64,000 bases of DNA, from positions 376,937,633 to 377,001,632 of the forward strand of contig NC_053039.3 of assembly GCF_002575655.3 (NCBI RefSeq). The letters are read 5' to 3'. The notes under the pieces are model-generated. The model was not told where the DNA came from and searched no databases. It saw only the letters and a list, made by a program, of their open reading frames with translations. The DNA is from Aegilops tauschii subsp. strangulata (lineage: Eukaryota > Streptophyta > Magnoliopsida > Poales > Poaceae). Below, in pieces: positions 60,063 through 64,000 of the stretch. The position numbers were made by a program, and so were the translations under genes. Positions within the stretch are counted from its first letter, which is position 1. Every line of letters begins with the position of its first letter.

Positions 60063-60091
60063 GCTGCGGCCTAATCGGCGCCACCAAAGAG

Positions 60092-60782
60092 GTTGTACAC
60101 TAATCGCCGCATTTTCTTCTTGATTCGATCTCACGGTGCTGCCGGCGCTCGGTCCCGAGCCGACACGGCGCGGCTCCATCCACCGCGGCGTCGCCGTCCA
60201 CTTCCTCCACGGCGTCGCTCCCTCGGCGGTGACGTCCACATTAGTAGGAGCTGCTGCTGCTTTAGCTCTCGCTCGCGCTACTTCTCTGCTCTTTCTCTCG
60301 GTCCCCTGCCTGGTCTGCTCTTGCTCTTGTTTGCGATGCTACTTCGATTTAGCTACACTTCAGTCGACTGAATCGAATTTTGGGTCAGTCGATTTTCAGG
60401 GGGTGGGGGGCTCGCCGGAGTTAAGGAAGAACCAGCCGCAGCGGGGAGGGGGGCTCGCCGGAGAAGTACCCCACTATCTATCTTAGGGTTCAGGGTGGGG
60501 GGGTGGTCGCCGGCGGTGGTGGGGCGGCGGCGTGGGGATCGCCGGAGAAAAAGCTCGGCATGAGGGGGCCTAGAGGGATGTCCGGGGCGGCGGTGGGGAG
60601 TGTTTTCGGGGCGGGCGGGGCGGCGGGGGGCGGCTGTTTGGCCGGTGGTGGCTGGCGGCTCAGGGGGGTGGAGGTTGAAGATCAACTGCAGGCCCTTGAT
60701 TTCGTATCCAATGGCTGCAAAATCGACTGACCATAGATGAAAAAGTCAGCCAACTGACGTGTGTAGCCTCACCTCTAGTGCG
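60092..60782. other. Intron-like region after exon 1 of the modular gene, G-rich
   Basis: 60380-60720 is extremely G-rich (GGGGGGCTCGCCGGAG twice), probably an inserted element or a promoter-like fragment; TCAGTCGA/TCGACTGA motifs lie at 60361-60390 and 60723-60731 as possible inverted ends. No gene supported. Confidence 0.35.
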
Positions 60783-60882
60783 TTCAGTTTCGACAGTAAA
60801 ATTCAGTTTCGGCAGCAAAATTCAGTTTCGACAGTTAAGTTTAGTTTCGACGGTTAAATTCAGTTTCGACGGTTAAGTTCAG
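60783..60882. repeat. 19 bp tandem repeat, five copies
   Basis: TTCAGTTTCGACAGTAAAA and variants repeat every 19 bases. Confidence 0.9.
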
Positions 60883-61633
60883 AGATGAGCGGCTGATGTA
60901 TACATCTAGCACTTTGTGGTTATGTATTTTACGTCATCTATTGGAGATGATATTAGAATTCCACTCAGGTTAACATTGTCTCTCTTGTCCTGCTTCAGCC
61001 TCGGCGTCGTACAACTCACCGGAGCTGCTCCAACGATGAAACCCTCCATCACAGCGGAGCAGTACCTCGGGCTCCATCTCCAGACGCCTAAGATCTTCTT
61101 CCCCTCCTCCGACAGCCAAGTCAGCCGGAGCATCCTCACCGGCCAACCCAATCACGCTGAGATCGACATGGCTTCGCCAAAGAGGTTGTACACTTCTTGT
61201 GGTTTGACTTAATCTCACCATGCTTCTTTGCATCCTGTGATCTTCCAATTCTTGTGAACCAAACACCCAGATTGGCAGAAATCCTGTGTTTTTAAATTCT
61301 CTGTTTTGCACGTGCATTCCTATCCTATTCATGTCTATTTCCTATCCCTACATTGTTAGAATCCTCAAATTCAAACAAGCCCTTACACAATTACTTCTGT
61401 TAAAGATATGTGTCAAAGAAAACCTTGTGTGGTTTGTCCTGCTCCTGTGGTGCTGTGTTCCACCCCAGTTCAGCTGCTCCAACGACGGAAGGGTTCACCA
61501 CAGTAGGGACCCGCTCTCCAGACTGTCTTTCGCCGCCTCAGATCTTCTTCCCCGCCGCCGGCAGCCACGACAACTGCATTACCATCATCAACTGAGCAGA
61601 TGACCTTGAGGACTACACGGGTCCGCAAGAGAG

Positions 61634-62084
61634 GTCGCACTCTTCCGTATCTGCTTACGTTATGCATCGCTTAATATGATGACATGCTACTTTATCATCG
61701 TGTTCACCTATTAGACTCCGACTCAGGTCGAAACTTATGCTGAAACTTGAGTTTTTAAATGGTTGTGGGGTACATATTGGGGCAGCAATCAGTACTATCT
61801 GTCTACTATCTGGTTAATCTCGGGAGTCTACTATGAGTTTCATGTTGGGTGCAAACAAACATTAAAGTGCCATTATCTGTATTTTTTAACTAAAGCTATT
61901 ATCTGCCTGCTATCATTGGTTTTGGGTCTATCCACAGTTTGCTACATCACTCTGGATTTGTGCATGCACTCCTTACATAATCTCACTATGTTTTATTCCT
62001 ATGCATGTCAGTTATTGTACACAACGGAACTAAACATGTAGAGCAAAAGAGACGAGCCTTGTGTGGCAATAAAATTTCATGCAG
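61634..62084. other. Intron of the modular gene
   Basis: AT-rich, no feature besides a good acceptor (AATTTCATGCAG) at its end. Confidence 0.35.
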
Positions 62085-62349
62085 ACGTCGCTCCATGGTG
62101 GGCGCAAAGGCAGACCCCCTCCACCCATTTCGGATCGTAATCAAGAGGAAGATAACTGTTCTGAGGGGGATTCAGAAGCAGAAGACCACTCCTATTTACC
62201 CCATGAGGTCTTCGCTCTAACTTGGCATGCTGATGTTGGTTATATCATGCATATGGTGCCTTGCATTGCTTACTTTATACATCAAATATGTCAACTGCTT
62301 AGTTTAGACATGCTTTGTGTGAATGCCATCTGTTTAGTTTATTCATCGT

Positions 62350-63355
62350 TTATGTGAATTATGCAATGCCATCTTGTTTAGCCAGGCATCATATATGTGA
62401 ATTTTGCAATGCCATCCTGCTTAGCCAGTCATCTTATATGTGAATTATATCAGGCCATCCTTTTTTTTTGTTACGTATTACATTTGTCAACAATGTTAGT
62501 ACATTCAACTACTCTTCGTGTGCATCAGCCATTTGAAACGGTGATGGAAAATTCTGGAGTGAAAACAAGGTCTTTAGAGCAGACTATGCTATCTGACGAA
62601 GCGCATATCTTGCTGGTTACGGATAGCTACTCGTGCATGCTCTAACTTGGCAGGGTTATGTTGCTCATATCGTGCATATGGTATCTTGCATTGCTATGTC
62701 ATTTGCTTAGTTTAGACATGATTTGTGTGAATGCCACCTGCTTAGTGTATAATTACCATATATGTGAATTATGCAATGCCATCTTTTTGCAAGACATTAT
62801 ATATGTGAATTATGCAATTCTATCTTGTTGCAAGGCATTATATATGTGAATTATGCAATGCCATGCTGTTTAGCCAAGCGTCATATATGTGAATTATATC
62901 ATGCCGTCCTTCTTTTGTATTTCTCATTGCTTTTGGCGACAATGTTTGTATATTCAACTGCTCTTCCTGTGCATCAGCCATTTGAATTGGTGATGGAGAA
63001 ATCTGGAGTGAAAACAAGGTCTTCAGAGCAGACAATGCTACCTGGTGAAGCAGATATGTTGATGGTTACAGATAGCTCTTCAGAGGAGGATTCAGAGGCA
63101 GATGACCAGCCCTATTATCCCCCTGAGGTGTATGCTCAAACTTGGCAGGGTTATATTACTCATATCATGCATATGTTGTATTGCAATGCTTAGTTTTTAC
63201 ATCATATACACGATATTGAATGCCATCTCCTTAGTTGACACATCATATATGCGATTGCCCTCTACTCACTTCCTTAGTATATAAATCATATATTTGAATT
63301 ATATCATGCCATGATATTTACATAGACAGCATATATCTGAATTATGGCATGCCAA
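62350..63355. repeat. Intronic repeat ATATGTGAATTATGCAATGCC
   Basis: The motif (A)TATATGTGAATTATGCAATGCCATC recurs at least eight times at about 62350, 62392, 62436, 62757, 62801, 62846, 62888 and, degenerate, 63290-63350, between the coding-like modules. It shows that module plus intron were duplicated together. Confidence 0.8.
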
Positions 63356-63356
63356 C

Positions 63357-64000
63357 TGTCAGGACCCCGATTCTAAGTCACACCGATCTAGCCTGTAACA
63401 CCTCATATCACTTTGCGGCCTCACGCACAGTATTCCCACGGGTGTCGCCTTACCATGGCCCGGGACCGTTTGCGCCTTTTGGCTCACGTATATGATAGTG
63501 TCGCTAGCATCCATATGACAGAGAACCCGGGCCGACATGACTAGTCATGAACCCAAAGTGGCACTAACTTACGGGGACAGGCATACATGAATCAACATCG
63601 AGCATGTCGGTCAGCAGCGTGCCAATCCGGGATGTAGCACTGGGCTAACAGGACTCCGGTGAACCGGGCTGTAGCAGGCTAGGCAGGACTCCGGATGTCA
63701 CCACGTGACATTTCCCTGAAGGGACACACACAGGAACGAAGTGAATCACATGCCGGCCAGTCAAGTGTTCAGGAGCAGTAGTGCTGGGCTAGTAGGACTC
63801 CGGTGAACCGGGCTGTAGCGGACTACTATGGCTCATGGAAGCACAAGACTACATTTCCCCATAAGAGAGGCTACCAAGGATAAACAACTAGGTTGTCGGA
63901 TCCCACACATACCAAGCATTTCAATCATACACACAATATGCTCGATATGTGTAAATACAACATGGCATCACAACATAACTCTACGACTTAAGTATTTATT
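63357..64000. mobile_element. LTR of a probable Gypsy retrotransposon, cut by the window edge
   Basis: Begins TGTCAGGACCCCGATTCTAA directly after the intronic repeat and continues to the window end without coding. Internal duplication: GGACTCCGGTGAACCGGGCT at about 63653 and 63800. Sequence style (TGTCAGGACCCCGAT) is that of Triticeae Gypsy LTRs; the other end and target duplication are outside the window. Confidence 0.6.

Larger units (their letters stand above)
51386..63150 (+). pseudogene. Modular multi-exon gene with tandem duplicated exons; first exon split by Copia 2
   Basis: Exon 1 starts at ATG 51386 (MRIRRRSGPPAGSATPSST), is cut at 51560 by Copia 2 and resumes at 60068, ending at 60091 before GTTGTA; without the insertion and one GCTGC copy the frame is open (MKLRPNRRHQR at the join). 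Exon-like 60999-61184 (acceptor CTGCTTCAG) and 61469-61633 (acceptor CACCCCAG) are paralogous, both phase 1-1, sharing RRLRSSSPPP and TLR.T...R+R. Each has one stop. Further modules at about 62085-62225, 62525-62645 and 62965-63150 share VHQPFE.VME.SGVKTRS.EQ and EED(S)EA(D/E)D..Y.P.EV.A.TW. Basic modules alternate with acidic ones. Family not recognised; the acidic SSSEED linker recalls REM/B3 proteins. Gene continues past the last module or ends there; unclear. Confidence 0.45.

Overview
The window is repeat-rich intergenic DNA from a large grass genome, almost certainly a member of the Triticeae (wheat/rye/barley group). The evidence is two nested Copia retrotransposons with about 1.7 kb LTRs of the Angela/WIS/BARE type, CACTA elements nested in each other, Stowaway-type MITEs with the CTCCCTCCG terminus, and plant-type split genes with GT-AG introns. 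Nothing bacterial or viral was seen. Coding calls come from reading splice sites, phases and motifs by eye; no database was searched.

Layout. 0-10 kb holds four genes: a frameshifted FAR1-related (MULE-transposase-like) gene (+), a small intronless basic/acidic protein of unknown function (+), a three-exon gene for a GRF-like zinc-finger, coiled-coil protein with a C-terminal membrane anchor (-), and an eleven-exon Ulp1/C48 SUMO-protease-like gene (-) whose catalytic domain is intact but whose N-terminal part carries a stop. They may be cargo of one large Mutator-like element, but I could not find its ends. 10.8-16 kb is satellite-like: a 320 bp tandem array, AT-rich spacer duplicated as a higher-order unit, a second unrelated array of about 322 bp period, and, inside the higher-order unit, a compact USE-TATA-structured RNA-T7 arrangement that looks like an undescribed Pol III snRNA-like gene. 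16.9-19.5 kb is a three-exon XS-type zinc-finger gene (-).

19.5-31.6 kb is mostly transposons: a LINE 3' tail, a TIR element, a MITE sitting inside a (TA)n microsatellite, the end of one CACTA with a decayed C48 exon, and a second CACTA inserted into it. A captured ORF inside the second CACTA is split by an 8.6 kb Copia element (31625-40226, 5 bp target duplication AGAAC). 41-48 kb contains decayed minus-strand exons of a gene resembling B3/REM proteins, plus a partial tandem copy of its promoter and first exon, several MITEs and minisatellites. 48-51 kb is unassigned low-complexity sequence. From 51.4 to 63.2 kb lies a plus-strand gene built from repeated exon modules; its first exon is split by a second, minus-strand Copia element (51561-60062, target duplication GCTGC). 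The window ends in the LTR of another retrotransposon, probably Gypsy.

Functionally, few loci look able to make full protein: the 3190-3882 ORF, the GRF-like gene and the XS zinc-finger gene are intact by eye; the FAR1-like gene, the captured ORF, the B3-like exons, the modular gene and both Copia elements are broken; the Ulp1 gene is borderline.
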